A stretch of DNA of 57,594 nt, taken from the NCBI GenBank assembly GCA_964511875.1, contig CAZEHS010000010.1, positions 1 to 57,594 of the forward strand. Reading direction: 5' to 3'. A model generated the notes under the pieces. That model saw nothing but the letters and a program-made list of their open reading frames with translations, searched no databases and was not told where the DNA came from. The position numbers were made by a program, and so were the translations under genes. Positions 8,674 to 17,927 of the stretch are shown here, one piece after another. Source of the stretch: CAZEHS01 sp964511875. GTDB lineage: Bacteria > Bacillota > Clostridia > Peptostreptococcales > Acidaminobacteraceae. Position 1 is the stretch's first letter. Each line of letters opens with the position of its first letter.

Positions 8674-10065
8674 ATGGCAGTTGAAAAGACAATGGATAAG
8701 ATCGTATCACTCAGTAAAAACAGAGGGTTTGTGTTTCCGGGCTCCGATATCTATGGCGGCTTGGCCAATACGTGGGATTATGCCAACCTGGGTGTTGAGC
8801 TGAAGAACAATGTGAAAAAGGCCTGGTGGAAGAAATTCATCCAGGAATCCTCTTATAATGTGGGGGTTGACACGGCTATTCTAATGAATCCTCAGGTTTG
8901 GGTGGCTTCAGGTCATGTCGGAGGTTTCAACGATCCGCTGATGGACTGCAAGGCTTGCAAGACCCGTTACCGGGCGGATAAACTCATAGAGGATTTCTAC
9001 AAGGCTTCCGAGGAACCTGAGAAAACTGCGGACGGCTGGACCGTTCCACAGATGGAAACCTTCATTTCTGAGAAGACCATTCCATGTCCTAACTGCGGAA
9101 AGCATGATTTCACTCCTATACGGCAGTTCAACCTGATGTTCAAAACCCATCAGGGGGTTGTTGAGGACTCAAGCACCACGGTGTTTCTGAGACCGGAGAC
9201 CGCTCAGGGAATATTTGTAAATTTCAAAGCCGTTCAACGGACCAGCCGTAAAAAAGTGCCCTTCGGGATTGGCCAGATCGGAAAATCCTTCCGTAATGAA
9301 ATCACTCCCGGCAACTTCACTTTCCGTACACGGGAGTTCGAACAAATGGAGCTTGAATTCTTCTGCGTACCCGGAACGGATCTTGAGTGGTTCGGTTACT
9401 GGAAGCAGTTCTGCATGGACTGGCTGACAGGTCTGGGTGTAAAACCGGAAAACGCGCGTTTTCGGGATCATGAGGCACAGGAGCTTTCCCATTACTCCAA
9501 TGCCACAACGGACATTGAATACCGCTTTCCATTCGGTTGGGGGGAGCTGTGGGGAATTGCGGACCGTACGGATTTCGACCTTAAGGCGCACATGCAGCAT
9601 TCCGGGGAAGATCTGACCTATATCGACCCGGTTACGAATGAAAGATTTGTTCCCTACTGCATCGAACCTTCCCTGGGAGCCGATCGTGTCACCCTGGCAT
9701 TCCTGATCGATGCATATGATGAAGAGGAGCTGCCGGATGGCACTACCCGTTCGGTCATGCGCTTCCATCCTGCGCTGGCGCCCTTCAAGGCGGCTGTGCT
9801 GCCGCTGACTAAGAAACTCAGTGAACCGGCGACGGCGCTGTACCAAAAGCTGGCGAAGCGATACATGGTGGATTACGATGAGACGGGAAGCATCGGTAAA
9901 CGTTACCGCCGTCATGATGAGATCGGAACGCCGTTGTGCATAACTTTTGATTTTGATTCTCTGGAAGATAACTGCGTTACAATTCGGGATCGTGATACCA
10001 TGGATCAGGTTCGTATGCCTATGGATCAGCTGATTGCCTATATTGATGAAAAGTTGGAATTCTGA
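8674..10065 (+). CDS. glyS: Glycyl-tRNA synthetase, single-chain alpha2 type
   Basis: 463 residues, the usual length of the eukaryotic/Bacillus-like class II GlyRS. Visible features are the N-terminal IVSLSKNRGFVFPGSDIYGG motif, zinc-type cysteines (CKAC, CPNC), the FRNEITPG motif 2 region and motif 3 SLGADRVTLAF. The C-terminal anticodon-binding domain starts around residue 360. The ATG at 8674 follows GAGAGGAG; in-frame codons upstream lie inside the T-box terminator. Expression is controlled by the glycine T-box just upstream. Confidence 0.97.
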   Translation: MAVEKTMDKIVSLSKNRGFVFPGSDIYGGLANTWDYANLGVELKNNVKKAWWKKFIQESSYNVGVDTAILMNPQVWVASGHVGGFNDPLMDCKACKTRYRADKLIEDFYKASEEPEKTADGWTVPQMETFISEKTIPCPNCGKHDFTPIRQFNLMFKTHQGVVEDSSTTVFLRPETAQGIFVNFKAVQRTSRKKVPFGIGQIGKSFRNEITPGNFTFRTREFEQMELEFFCVPGTDLEWFGYWKQFCMDWLTGLGVKPENARFRDHEAQELSHYSNATTDIEYRFPFGWGELWGIADRTDFDLKAHMQHSGEDLTYIDPVTNERFVPYCIEPSLGADRVTLAFLIDAYDEEELPDGTTRSVMRFHPALAPFKAAVLPLTKKLSEPATALYQKLAKRYMVDYDETGSIGKRYRRHDEIGTPLCITFDFDSLEDNCVTIRDRDTMDQVRMPMDQLIAYIDEKLEF

Positions 10066-10095
10066 GTATTTCGATAGGTACAAAGTTTATTTTGA

Positions 10096-10204
10096 TTGTC
10101 ATTGCGAGGAGGCATGAGCCGACGTGGCAATCTCTACCTTGGAGTCGTTGAATTCACTTCGATAAGACAAGGGAGAGATCGCCACGCTAAGCTCGCGATG
10201 ACAA
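10096..10204. repeat. MITE/REP-like imperfect inverted repeat
   Basis: The left end TTGTCATTGCGAGGAGGC..CGTGGCAATCTCT and the right end AGAGATCGCCACG..GCTCGCGATGACA are imperfect reverse complements about 110 nt apart. The GTCATTGCGAG...GCAATCTC wording matches a palindromic intergenic repeat found widely in bacteria (from memory). It carries no gene. It lies between glyS and the next promoter. Confidence 0.7.
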
Positions 10205-10212
10205 AAAATGAA

Positions 10213-10265
10213 TGGGGCCATCCCTAACAGGGAATTTATTCCTGTTATGAGACGGTCCCTTATTT
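10213..10265 (+). terminator. Probable terminator hairpin after glyS
   Basis: An outer GGGGCCATC/GACGGTCCC pairing encloses a strong inner AACAGG/CCTGTT stem and is followed by TTATTTT. It is close to the MITE-like repeat, so it may serve as the glyS terminator. Confidence 0.5.
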
Positions 10266-10274
10266 TGTGATTCT

Positions 10275-10303
10275 TTATGAATAGCCTGCAGATAAGGTAT
10301 AAT
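10275..10303 (+). promoter_or_regulatory. Sigma-A promoter for the DUF362 gene
   Basis: A perfect TATAAT at 10298-10303, with a weak -35 TTATGA at 10275-10280 and a 17-nt spacer. Transcription would begin about 25 nt before the ribosome site of the next gene. Confidence 0.55.
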
Positions 10304-10337
10304 AAGTCTGATGAAACAAGTAAGCAGGAGGGTTCTT

Positions 10338-11450
10338 ATGGCCAGCAAGGTATACTTCACTGATTTCAGGGCGAAAGGCCCCAAGCAAAGCAAAATCCAG
10401 AAAATTCAGCGTATTTTTGATGCGGCCGGTTTTTCATCGATAATCAATAAAGGTGAGACAACCGCCATTAAGCTGCATTTTGGTGAGATAGGCAATGATG
10501 GATTCATAAGTCCTGTTTTTGTACGTCAGATCGTCGATAAGATAAAAGAGGCAGGAGGAAATCCGTTCCTGACAGATACGAATACGCTTTACACCGGAAA
10601 ACGATCCAATGGTGTGGATCATATCACAACGGCGGTGCTTCACGGGTTTGACTATGCTGTTACAGGAGCGCCGGTCATCATTGCTGACGGCCTGAGCGGC
10701 GGAGATGAACGCACGGTGCATATCGGACAGAAGCATTTTGAAAAAGCCCGAATTGCCGGTGCAATCGCAGATTCTCAGTCGATGCTGGTTCTTTCCCACT
10801 TCAAAGGACATGAAATGGCAGGTTTTGGAGGCACAATTAAGAATCTGGCTATGGGCTGTGCCACTCCGAAGGGGAAGCAGGACCAGCATGCAACCCGACC
10901 ATTCGTGAATGCAAAAGTATGCATTGGATGCGGTCTTTGTGCTGAGATATGTCCGACACAGGCGATTGCGATGACGGAGGCAAAGGCGGTTGTAGACCGG
11001 CAGGTATGCATCGGGTGCGGCGAATGTATGTCCCATTGTCCCGTGAAGGCATTCCGTCTGAACTGGGATACAGAGCTTCTTGATTTCACTGAAAAATTGA
11101 CGGAGTATGCTCTTGGTGCGGTGATCGGAAAACAGGAACGCACTGGATACATCAACTTCCTGATGAATATCACTCCGGATTGCGACTGTGCGTCCTGGAG
11201 TGACGCTCCAATCGTCGCAGATATCGGCATACTTGCTTCAAATGATCCTGTAGCTCTGGATCAGGCATGTCTTGACCTTGTTAACGATGCGGTGGCCAAT
11301 CGCCATTCCCGTCTGGGAGAGGCAGCGGATCCGGACTGCAAGGATAAATTCAAGGCGCTTCACACCCATTCCTTCGGATCCGTTCAATTATCCTACGGTG
11401 AGGAGATAGGCCTGGGGAAGCGGGAGTATGAGTTGATAAAAATTGGTTGA
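10338..11450 (+). CDS. DUF362 protein with two [4Fe-4S] ferredoxin motifs
   Basis: About 370 residues. The DUF362 part (MASKVYFTDFRAK..., KLHFGEIGNDGFI, LSHFKGHEMAGFGG) surrounds two canonical clusters, CIGCGLCAEICP and CIGCGECMSHCP, near residues 192-230. Members are probably soluble iron-sulfur redox proteins common in anaerobes; the substrate is unknown. The start at 10338 is chosen for the AGGAGGG just upstream rather than the ATG at 10311. It is a single-gene unit with its own promoter and terminator. Confidence 0.85.
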   Translation: MASKVYFTDFRAKGPKQSKIQKIQRIFDAAGFSSIINKGETTAIKLHFGEIGNDGFISPVFVRQIVDKIKEAGGNPFLTDTNTLYTGKRSNGVDHITTAVLHGFDYAVTGAPVIIADGLSGGDERTVHIGQKHFEKARIAGAIADSQSMLVLSHFKGHEMAGFGGTIKNLAMGCATPKGKQDQHATRPFVNAKVCIGCGLCAEICPTQAIAMTEAKAVVDRQVCIGCGECMSHCPVKAFRLNWDTELLDFTEKLTEYALGAVIGKQERTGYINFLMNITPDCDCASWSDAPIVADIGILASNDPVALDQACLDLVNDAVANRHSRLGEAADPDCKDKFKALHTHSFGSVQLSYGEEIGLGKREYELIKIG

Positions 11451-11476
11451 ATGATGGTCGATCAAGTCGTCTATGA

Positions 11477-11507
11477 GGCTGCTCCCGAATTGGGAGCGGC
11501 CTTTTTT
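11477..11507 (+). terminator. Intrinsic terminator after the DUF362 gene
   Basis: Stem GGCTGCTCCC (11477-11486) with GGGAGCGGCC (11492-11501), a 5-nt loop, then six T residues. Confidence 0.9.
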
Positions 11508-11519
11508 GATGAAAACCAC

Positions 11520-11566
11520 TTTAACACGTACATAGGTAAACATAATTTACCTATGTACGTGTTAAA
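11520..11566. promoter_or_regulatory. Perfect 21-bp inverted repeat, distal element upstream of pyc
   Basis: Two 21-nt arms (11520-11540 and 11546-11566) are exact reverse complements around the 5-nt spacer CATAA. The core AGGTAAA-N5-TTTACCT is identical in spacing to the palindrome at 11655-11673. No T run follows, so this reads better as a protein-binding site (or a cruciform) than as a terminator. Confidence 0.7.
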
Positions 11567-11603
11567 AACACAGATTGCACGGGGAATATAATATAAAAAC
11601 AGC

Positions 11604-11632
11604 TTGATATATAGGGAATCAACTGGTATAGT
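11604..11632 (+). promoter_or_regulatory. Sigma-A promoter of pyc
   Basis: TTGATA (11604-11609), a 17-nt spacer and TATAGT (11627-11632). It is flanked by the two AGGTAAA-N5-TTTACCT palindromes, one upstream and one downstream of the likely transcription start. Confidence 0.75.
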
Positions 11633-11654
11633 CATAAAAAAGATGCAGATGTTA

Positions 11655-11673
11655 AGGTAAATAATATTTACCT
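11655..11673. promoter_or_regulatory. Operator-like 19-bp palindrome in the pyc leader
   Basis: AGGTAAATA-A-TATTTACCT is a perfect palindrome lying between the predicted transcription start and the ribosome site of pyc, a position typical for a repressor operator. It shares the AGGTAAA-N5-TTTACCT core with the larger inverted repeat at 11520-11566. The regulator is not identified. The orientation differs from the classic BirA box (TAAACC...GGTTTA). Confidence 0.65.
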
Positions 11674-11693
11674 ACTTATAAGGAGGGAATTGA

Positions 11694-14600
11694 ATGAAGC
11701 GTTTTAAACGGGTACTGGTAGCGAACCGAGGTGAAATTGCCATTCGGATTTTCCGAGCCTGCCATGAGCTGGGAATCCGTACGGTTGCAATCTATTCGAC
11801 CGAGGATAAGAATTCTCTTTTCCGGATGAAAGCAGACGAGTCATATCTGATAGGGAAAAATAAGGGGCCGATCGAAACCTATCTGAATATCGATGAAATC
11901 ATAAAGGTTGCAAAGAAAAAAGGCGTGGATGCGATCCATCCCGGCTATGGATTTTTATCGGAGAATGCAGAATTCGCCCTTAAATGCGAAGAAGCAGGGA
12001 TCGCCTTTATTGGACCTCCCGGAGATGTAATTGAAAAAATGGGAGACAAGATCAAGTCAAAGCTCATGGCAATTGAAGCGGGTGTTCCGGTTATTCCAGG
12101 CATCGATCATCCGATTCATACCGAGAAGGATGCAAAGACGCTGGCAACGGAAATCGGATATCCGGTTATCCTTAAGGCTGCAGCCGGCGGCGGCGGTCGA
12201 GGCATGCGGATTGTTCGGAGTGAAGATCAGGTCATCAGCGAGTACCGAAGTGCCCGTAATGAGGCGAAAAAAGCATTTGGAATCGATGATATCTTCATCG
12301 AAAAATATATTGAGAGACCCAAACACATTGAAGTACAGGTGCTTGGAGACAAGCAGGGGAATATTGTACATCTCTACGAACGGGATTGCTCGATTCAGCG
12401 TCGGCATCAGAAAATCATCGAATTCACTCCTGCACTTTCAATCTCAGAGGCTCAGCGTCAGGCTATCTGCGAGGATGCGCTGAAGATTGCCAGGCACGTG
12501 GGATATGTGAATGCGGGAACTGTCGAGTTTCTGGTGGATGCAAAGGGCGAACATTTTTTCATCGAGATGAACCCGCGGATTCAGGTTGAGCATACCATCA
12601 CTGAAATGGTTACGGGCATTGATATCGTACAGAGTCAGATTCTGGTAGCTGAAGGCTTCGCTCTGAATTCAGACAGGATCGGTATCCGTAAGCAGAGTGA
12701 TATCTCGCTTAGGGGATATGCTATCCAGTGCAGGGTCACTACAGAGGATCCCAGCAACAATTTTGCTCCGGACACCGGACGCATAGATGTATACCGTACC
12801 GGCTCAGGTTTTGGGATTCGTCTTGACGGCGGCAACGGGTTCACCGGATCGGTCATCAGCCCCTATTATGACAGCCTTCTGGTTAAAGTCACCTCCCATA
12901 GCAGGACATTTGATGATACCATCGCAAAATCAATCCGAGCAATTCGCGAGATTGCAATCAGTGGAGTCAAGACCAATACGGCGTTTCTGATCAATGTATT
13001 GAACCATGATACTTTTCGGAAAGGGATGTGTGATACGTCCTTCATCGAAAAAAATCCGGAGCTTTTTGATATCGAAGTGAAATCAGATGATGAGCTTCAT
13101 GTGCTCAGGTATATAGGAGAGAAGGTCGTCAACGAGACCAAAGGGGTAAAAAGAGCCTTTGATGTTCCTTCAGTCCCGAAGGTATCGGGCACGCCTCCGG
13201 ATGGCACCAAACAGATTCTAGACCAATATGGGGCGGATGGACTGGTCAAATGGATTCAAAACCAGCAAAAGCTACTGCTGACAGACACCACTATGCGGGA
13301 TGCCCATCAGTCCCTGATGGCGACCCGTGTGCGGACTCAGGATATGGAAAAAATCGCCAAGGCTACTGCTCATCTGGGTAAAGATCTGTTTTCCCTGGAG
13401 ATGTGGGGCGGTGCGACATTTGATGTTGCTTACCGTTTTCTTAAGGAATCCCCATGGGAGCGTCTTGAGGCAATGCGGCGCAAAGTGCCGAATGTACTTT
13501 TTCAAATGCTTATTCGTGGAGCCAATGGTGTCGGTTATACCAACTATCCGGATAATGTGATCCGGGAGCTGATCAAGGAATCCGCGAAGGGCGGCATCGA
13601 TGTATTCAGGATTTTTGATTCCCTGAACTGGCTGAAGGGAATTGAAGTGGCTGTGGATGAGGTACTGCTTTCAGGTAAGGTGGCGGAAGGTTGTATCTGC
13701 TACACAGGTGATATTCTGGATGAGAGCAGGGATAAATATTCCCTGAAGTACTATGTCCGCATGGCGAAGGACCTTGAAAAAATGGGTGTTCATATCCTTG
13801 GTATCAAAGACATGTCGGCCCTTCTGAAGCCTTACGCGGCTTTCAAACTGGTGAAGGCGTTGAAGGAAGAGATCGGCATACCCATCCATCTCCATACGCA
13901 TGACACCAGCGGAAACGGCGTCTCGACAATCCTGATGGCTGCTGAAGCGGGTGTGGATATCGCAGATACCGCCTTCAACAGCATGGCGGGTCTGACCAGC
14001 CAGCCGGCACTGAACTCAGTGGTTGCCGCACTTAAGAATACGGATCGCGATACCGGCATAGATGCGGACTCCATCCAGAAAATCGATGATTACTGGAGCG
14101 CGGTTCGACCGGTTTATGAGGTGTTTGAGTCTGATCTGAAATCCACTACGGCAGAAATCTATAAATATGAGATCCCAGGCGGTCAATACTCCAACCTGAA
14201 ACCGCAGGTGGAGAGCTTCGGACTGGGACACCGTTTTGATGAAGTGAAGGAAATGTATAAGAGCGTCAACGAAATGGTGGGCGATATCATCAAAGTTACA
14301 CCTTCTTCCAAGATGGTTGGCGATCTGGGCATATTCATGGTACAGAACGGCCTCACTCCTGAAAACATCTACGAAAAAGGCAAGAATTTGGCTTATCCCG
14401 ACTCTGTAGTGGATTACTTCAAGGGGATGATGGGACAGCCGGAAGGCGGGTTCCCTGAAAAGCTTCAGAAGCTGGTCCTGAAGGACGAGCCTTTTATCAC
14501 TACCAGACCGGGCGAGCTCTTGCCGCCGGTGGATTTTGACCTTGTAAGAAAGCAGCTTAAGGACAAATTCGGGGTCGAGCCATCGATGAAGGATGTAATA

Positions 14601-15134
14601 AGCTCAGCCCTTTATCCGAAAGTAGTGGATGATTATTTCAAATTCCGCAAGGATTACGGGGACCTCAGCCATATGGGCAGCGATGTGTTCTTCCATGGTC
14701 TTGCGGAAGGTGAGACCTGTGAGGTTGAGGTAGAAAACCATGTACTGGTGATCAAGCTCCTTGAGGTCGGCAAACTGGATGATGAATCCAATCGCAAGGT
14801 GGTATTCGAGGTCAACGGAAACCGAAGAGAAATAAAAATACGTGACATTGCCGGCGAAAAGAAATCGGTACGTGCCAATGCGGTCCAGGTGGCAGATGCG
14901 AACAACCCGCAGGAAGTGGGTGCCAGCATCCCGGGAACAGTCACTAAGATTCTTGTGAATGAAGGCGACGGAGTAAAGGAAGGGCAGGAACTGGCCATAG
15001 TCGAAGCAATGAAAATGGAAACCATCGTCACTGCCAAGATGGGCGGCATCGTCGACGCAATCCATGTGAACGAGAACCAGCGGGTTGAATCCGGAGAACT
15101 CCTGATGGTCCTGTCTAAAGTACGACAGCAATGA
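11694..15134 (+). CDS. pyc: Pyruvate carboxylase, single chain
   Basis: 1146 residues, normal length for the fused enzyme making oxaloacetate from pyruvate and bicarbonate. The biotin carboxylase domain covers ~1-455 (VANRGEIAIR, ATP-grasp GGGGRGMRIV, FIEMNPRIQVEHT). The carboxyltransferase is ~530-1000 (TTMRDAHQSLMATR, FSLEMWGGATFD, metal-site HLHTHDTSG). The biotinyl domain has AMKM with the target Lys at 1107. The start ATG follows AAGGAGGG. It may supply oxaloacetate/2-oxoglutarate, the amino acceptor for the aminotransferases downstream (inference). Confidence 0.97.
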   Translation: MKRFKRVLVANRGEIAIRIFRACHELGIRTVAIYSTEDKNSLFRMKADESYLIGKNKGPIETYLNIDEIIKVAKKKGVDAIHPGYGFLSENAEFALKCEEAGIAFIGPPGDVIEKMGDKIKSKLMAIEAGVPVIPGIDHPIHTEKDAKTLATEIGYPVILKAAAGGGGRGMRIVRSEDQVISEYRSARNEAKKAFGIDDIFIEKYIERPKHIEVQVLGDKQGNIVHLYERDCSIQRRHQKIIEFTPALSISEAQRQAICEDALKIARHVGYVNAGTVEFLVDAKGEHFFIEMNPRIQVEHTITEMVTGIDIVQSQILVAEGFALNSDRIGIRKQSDISLRGYAIQCRVTTEDPSNNFAPDTGRIDVYRTGSGFGIRLDGGNGFTGSVISPYYDSLLVKVTSHSRTFDDTIAKSIRAIREIAISGVKTNTAFLINVLNHDTFRKGMCDTSFIEKNPELFDIEVKSDDELHVLRYIGEKVVNETKGVKRAFDVPSVPKVSGTPPDGTKQILDQYGADGLVKWIQNQQKLLLTDTTMRDAHQSLMATRVRTQDMEKIAKATAHLGKDLFSLEMWGGATFDVAYRFLKESPWERLEAMRRKVPNVLFQMLIRGANGVGYTNYPDNVIRELIKESAKGGIDVFRIFDSLNWLKGIEVAVDEVLLSGKVAEGCICYTGDILDESRDKYSLKYYVRMAKDLEKMGVHILGIKDMSALLKPYAAFKLVKALKEEIGIPIHLHTHDTSGNGVSTILMAAEAGVDIADTAFNSMAGLTSQPALNSVVAALKNTDRDTGIDADSIQKIDDYWSAVRPVYEVFESDLKSTTAEIYKYEIPGGQYSNLKPQVESFGLGHRFDEVKEMYKSVNEMVGDIIKVTPSSKMVGDLGIFMVQNGLTPENIYEKGKNLAYPDSVVDYFKGMMGQPEGGFPEKLQKLVLKDEPFITTRPGELLPPVDFDLVRKQLKDKFGVEPSMKDVISSALYPKVVDDYFKFRKDYGDLSHMGSDVFFHGLAEGETCEVEVENHVLVIKLLEVGKLDDESNRKVVFEVNGNRREIKIRDIAGEKKSVRANAVQVADANNPQEVGASIPGTVTKILVNEGDGVKEGQELAIVEAMKMETIVTAKMGGIVDAIHVNENQRVESGELLMVLSKVRQQ

Positions 15135-15158
15135 ATTACAACAGGAGGAGGGAAGCGG

Positions 15159-15587
15159 ATGCTTGAGGAATTCTTAAAGGAATGCTGTTCAATCGAAGGC
15201 ATGGTAATTGCTATAGGGAATAGGTCCGCGGTCAGTGAGCTTGAGATCAAGGAGCCGCTGGAACCTCTGTTTGAAGCAGGAGCCATGCATCTTGCGGCTG
15301 GTCCGTGGGCTGCGCATCTGAATATCAAGGATATCATCAAAGTCCAGTTCACCAAGGTTCAGGAGCGCTCCGGACTCATTCCGTTCCTTATTCTGGCGAT
15401 GCTGAAAGACAGCACGGACACCTCTGTATGTTCCATATTCTTTCCTAATCCATGGCTGGGTCCGAACCACCTGCCGGCAGAGTATCAGGAGAACCGTTTT
15501 CTGATTTTCGAGACATTCAAACGGAAATATACCGCTATCGGACCGGATTTCTTCACTGTCCTTGAGGACAATCCGGAAACAAATTGA
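15159..15587 (+). CDS. Hypothetical protein linked to pyc
   Basis: 142 residues, not recognised. It is soluble, with no signal peptide or membrane segment. The phrase HLNIKDIIKVQF and the following beta-rich stretch loosely recall the HutX/ChuX heme-utilisation fold, but this is too weak to name it. A Pro/Trp-rich section near residues 93-105 (FFPNPWLGPNHLPAEY) is distinctive. It begins 24 nt after pyc with a GGAGGAGGG ribosome site and ends before a terminator hairpin, so it is probably cotranscribed with pyc. Confidence 0.7.
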   Translation: MLEEFLKECCSIEGMVIAIGNRSAVSELEIKEPLEPLFEAGAMHLAAGPWAAHLNIKDIIKVQFTKVQERSGLIPFLILAMLKDSTDTSVCSIFFPNPWLGPNHLPAEYQENRFLIFETFKRKYTAIGPDFFTVLEDNPETN

Positions 15588-15612
15588 TCCGTACAGACAA
15601 AAGTCAAATGAG

Positions 15613-15650
15613 AAATCCGAAATCTTTACTACAAAGATTCCGGATTTTCT
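15613..15650 (+). terminator. Terminator of the pyc operon
   Basis: A 15-nt stem AAATCCGAAATCTTT / AAAGATTCCGGATTT (one mismatch) with an ACTAC loop, followed by TTCTTAT. Confidence 0.75.
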
Positions 15651-15702
15651 TATATGATGGAACTATCTGAAAAAGATCCGTAACGAAGGGTGAGGGAATG
15701 CG

Positions 15703-17790
15703 ATGAAGGCAAGAGAACTTATGACAGGAAGTGTGATTGTCCTGAACGCCGGGCAAACCCTGGGCGAAACCGCACAGATATTTGTTGAAAAGAGAATCGA
15801 CGGAGCGCCCGTCGTTGATGATAAAGGTGCGATACGCAGCATAATCACAAAGACGGACATCATGAGAGCCTACCTGAATCGAGTGGATCCATTGACACCG
15901 GTGGGTGATCTCCCTCGCAAAGATGTTCAGACCATACATCAGGATACGAATCTTCTGGATGTATGGAACAAGGAAATAGGCAGACTGCCTGTAGTGGACG
16001 ATTCCGGCAGCCTGGTCGGGATGCTTACCCGTACCGATCTTTGCTATGGCCTTTATAGAAAAGGGATGGTCGAAGGCAACGGCATGATATCGATCTTTGA
16101 CTCGAATCATAACGGCGTCATATTGATAGACAGAAACGGTCTGATTAAAGCATGCAATGATGCTGCACTGGAAATCCTGGGACTTCAGGATGAAGGACTT
16201 CTGAATAAGATGTCCATGGATTCAATCCCTGAACTGAAGCTGGATGAGATACTGAGGGAAGGCTATCTTCAGCGGACTGAGCGCTTGGATTATAAGGGGC
16301 GTCCGTTCCTCTGCAACAAGATTCCATTACTCAGGGAGGGCGAAGTCACCGGCGCCCTGATCATTTTCCAGAATGCCGGAGATTATCAGAGCGTAGTGGA
16401 TGAACTGGATGCTGCCAGAGCGGTATCGAAAAAGCTGGATGTGATCATTGAATCCTCGTTTGATGGGATCTACATCACGGATGGTCAAGCCAATACTTTG
16501 ATGGTGAATAAATCCTATGAAGCGATTACGGGTCTGAAACGGGAATCTCTGATCGGACATAACATGCACGAACTGGAAGATTCCAAAATCATTTCGCAGT
16601 CCGCTACTCTGCTGGTACTCAGGGATAAGACCACAAAGACGATTGAACAGGAATTTCAAACCGGCAAGAGGGCGCTGGTGACCAGTACTCCGATTTTGGA
16701 TGCTGATGGAGAAGTGTCCATGGTTGTCACAAATGTTCGGGATATCACAGCGCTGAACAATCTGCGAAGCCAGGTGGAGAAGAATCGGGATTTGGCAAAC
16801 AAGTACCTGACCGAAATAGAAGAAATGCGACTTCAAGTACTTAACTCATCAGACATCATCGCACATGATGAACAGATGCTCGATACCCTGCGACTGGCCA
16901 AAAGAGTTGCCAAGGTGGATACCACCGTGCTGATTCTCGGCGAAACCGGCGTGGGCAAGGAGGAGGTCGCAAAATTCATCCATAAGAACAGTGCCAGGAA
17001 TTCCAGCGCTTTCATCAAAGTGAACTGCGGAGCTATTCCTGAGAATCTGATCGAGTCTGAATTGTTCGGCTATGAAAGAGGTTCGTTCACAGGCGCCAAT
17101 AAGGAAGGGAAAATGGGCCTTTTCGAGGTGGCGAACGGCGGTACTCTCTTTCTGGATGAGGTAGGGGAGCTTCCATTTGATATGCAGGTCAGACTGCTCC
17201 GAGTTCTGCAGGAGCATGAAATCATTCGTATCGGGGGATTGAAACCAATCAAAGTGGATGTCAGGATCATTGCGGCAACCAACCGGGATCTGGAGGAAAT
17301 GGTTCGTACCAAGCGGTTCAGAGAGGATTTGTTCTATCGGCTTCACGTCGTACCGATAAGCATTCTCCCGCTTCGTGAAAGGAAGGAGGATATCCTTCCC
17401 CTTATCCGATATTTCAATACGGAGCTGAATCGGAAGTACGGCTGGCGAAAATCTTTTTCCCGGGATGCTATGACCGCTCTGTTTGAGTATCATTGGCCTG
17501 GGAACGTACGTGAGCTGAAGAATATCGTGGAACGGATGATTGTCATGAGCGACCAGGATGTGATTTCTCGGTCCGACTTGTATGGGATTCCGGGATTCTC
17601 AGGAGATGCGGCGGAATCATCCTCTGATGAGGCTCTCCTCTCTTTAAAGGATTCTGTAGAACAGCTTGAGGCGGTTTTGATAGAGAAGGCATACAAAAAA
17701 TACGGAAACGTAAGGGATGCTGCAAAGGAACTTAAAATTGACGCTTCAACGCTGGTACGCAAGCGGCAGAAGTTTACCAAAGACTTATGA
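15703..17790 (+). CDS. Sigma-54-dependent activator with CBS pair and two PAS domains
   Basis: 695 residues. Domains in order: two CBS motifs (~1-120), PAS (~125-230), PAS (~245-360), a short coiled coil, a sigma-54 AAA+ domain (~383-620) with Walker A GETGVGKE near 412 and GSFTGA near 460, and a C-terminal Fis-type HTH (~650-695). The sigma-54-contact loop is GSFTGA rather than GAFTGA, a tolerated variant. CBS domains often sense adenine nucleotides and PAS domains small ligands or redox state. It lies directly upstream of abfD, which has a sigma-54 promoter, so it probably activates that operon (inference). It differs in layout from the two paralogous activators downstream. Confidence 0.92.
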   Translation: MKARELMTGSVIVLNAGQTLGETAQIFVEKRIDGAPVVDDKGAIRSIITKTDIMRAYLNRVDPLTPVGDLPRKDVQTIHQDTNLLDVWNKEIGRLPVVDDSGSLVGMLTRTDLCYGLYRKGMVEGNGMISIFDSNHNGVILIDRNGLIKACNDAALEILGLQDEGLLNKMSMDSIPELKLDEILREGYLQRTERLDYKGRPFLCNKIPLLREGEVTGALIIFQNAGDYQSVVDELDAARAVSKKLDVIIESSFDGIYITDGQANTLMVNKSYEAITGLKRESLIGHNMHELEDSKIISQSATLLVLRDKTTKTIEQEFQTGKRALVTSTPILDADGEVSMVVTNVRDITALNNLRSQVEKNRDLANKYLTEIEEMRLQVLNSSDIIAHDEQMLDTLRLAKRVAKVDTTVLILGETGVGKEEVAKFIHKNSARNSSAFIKVNCGAIPENLIESELFGYERGSFTGANKEGKMGLFEVANGGTLFLDEVGELPFDMQVRLLRVLQEHEIIRIGGLKPIKVDVRIIAATNRDLEEMVRTKRFREDLFYRLHVVPISILPLRERKEDILPLIRYFNTELNRKYGWRKSFSRDAMTALFEYHWPGNVRELKNIVERMIVMSDQDVISRSDLYGIPGFSGDAAESSSDEALLSLKDSVEQLEAVLIEKAYKKYGNVRDAAKELKIDASTLVRKRQKFTKDL

Positions 17791-17822
17791 TGCAATAACG
17801 CAACAAGTTGAGCGGTTTGTGG
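17791..17822. promoter_or_regulatory. Possible activator site upstream of abfD
   Basis: TGCAATAACGCAAC begins right after the activator gene stop. Its start resembles TGCAATACTGCATT at 30742, part of the duplicated element before the carbonic anhydrase operon. The downstream half does not align well, so this is weaker than the three sites at 23462, 25951 and 30742. Confidence 0.35.
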
Positions 17823-17879
17823 AATGGGGTATATGGGCAATTGAAAGCCTGTGATTTACAAGGTTGTTAGATCTTAATG

Positions 17880-17927
17880 ATCCTGTTTTGTTGTGAAAAT
17901 GCAACAAAACAGGATTTTTTCTTTTTT
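17880..17927 (+). terminator. Terminator after the CBS-PAS activator gene
   Basis: A perfect 14-bp stem ATCCTGTTTTGTTG / CAACAAAACAGGAT followed by a T-rich tail. It sits between the activator gene and the sigma-54 promoter of abfD. Confidence 0.9.

Noticed and set aside
11520..11566. The 21-bp inverted repeat as a terminator
   Set aside because: A terminator already lies at 11477-11507, and no T tract follows this repeat.
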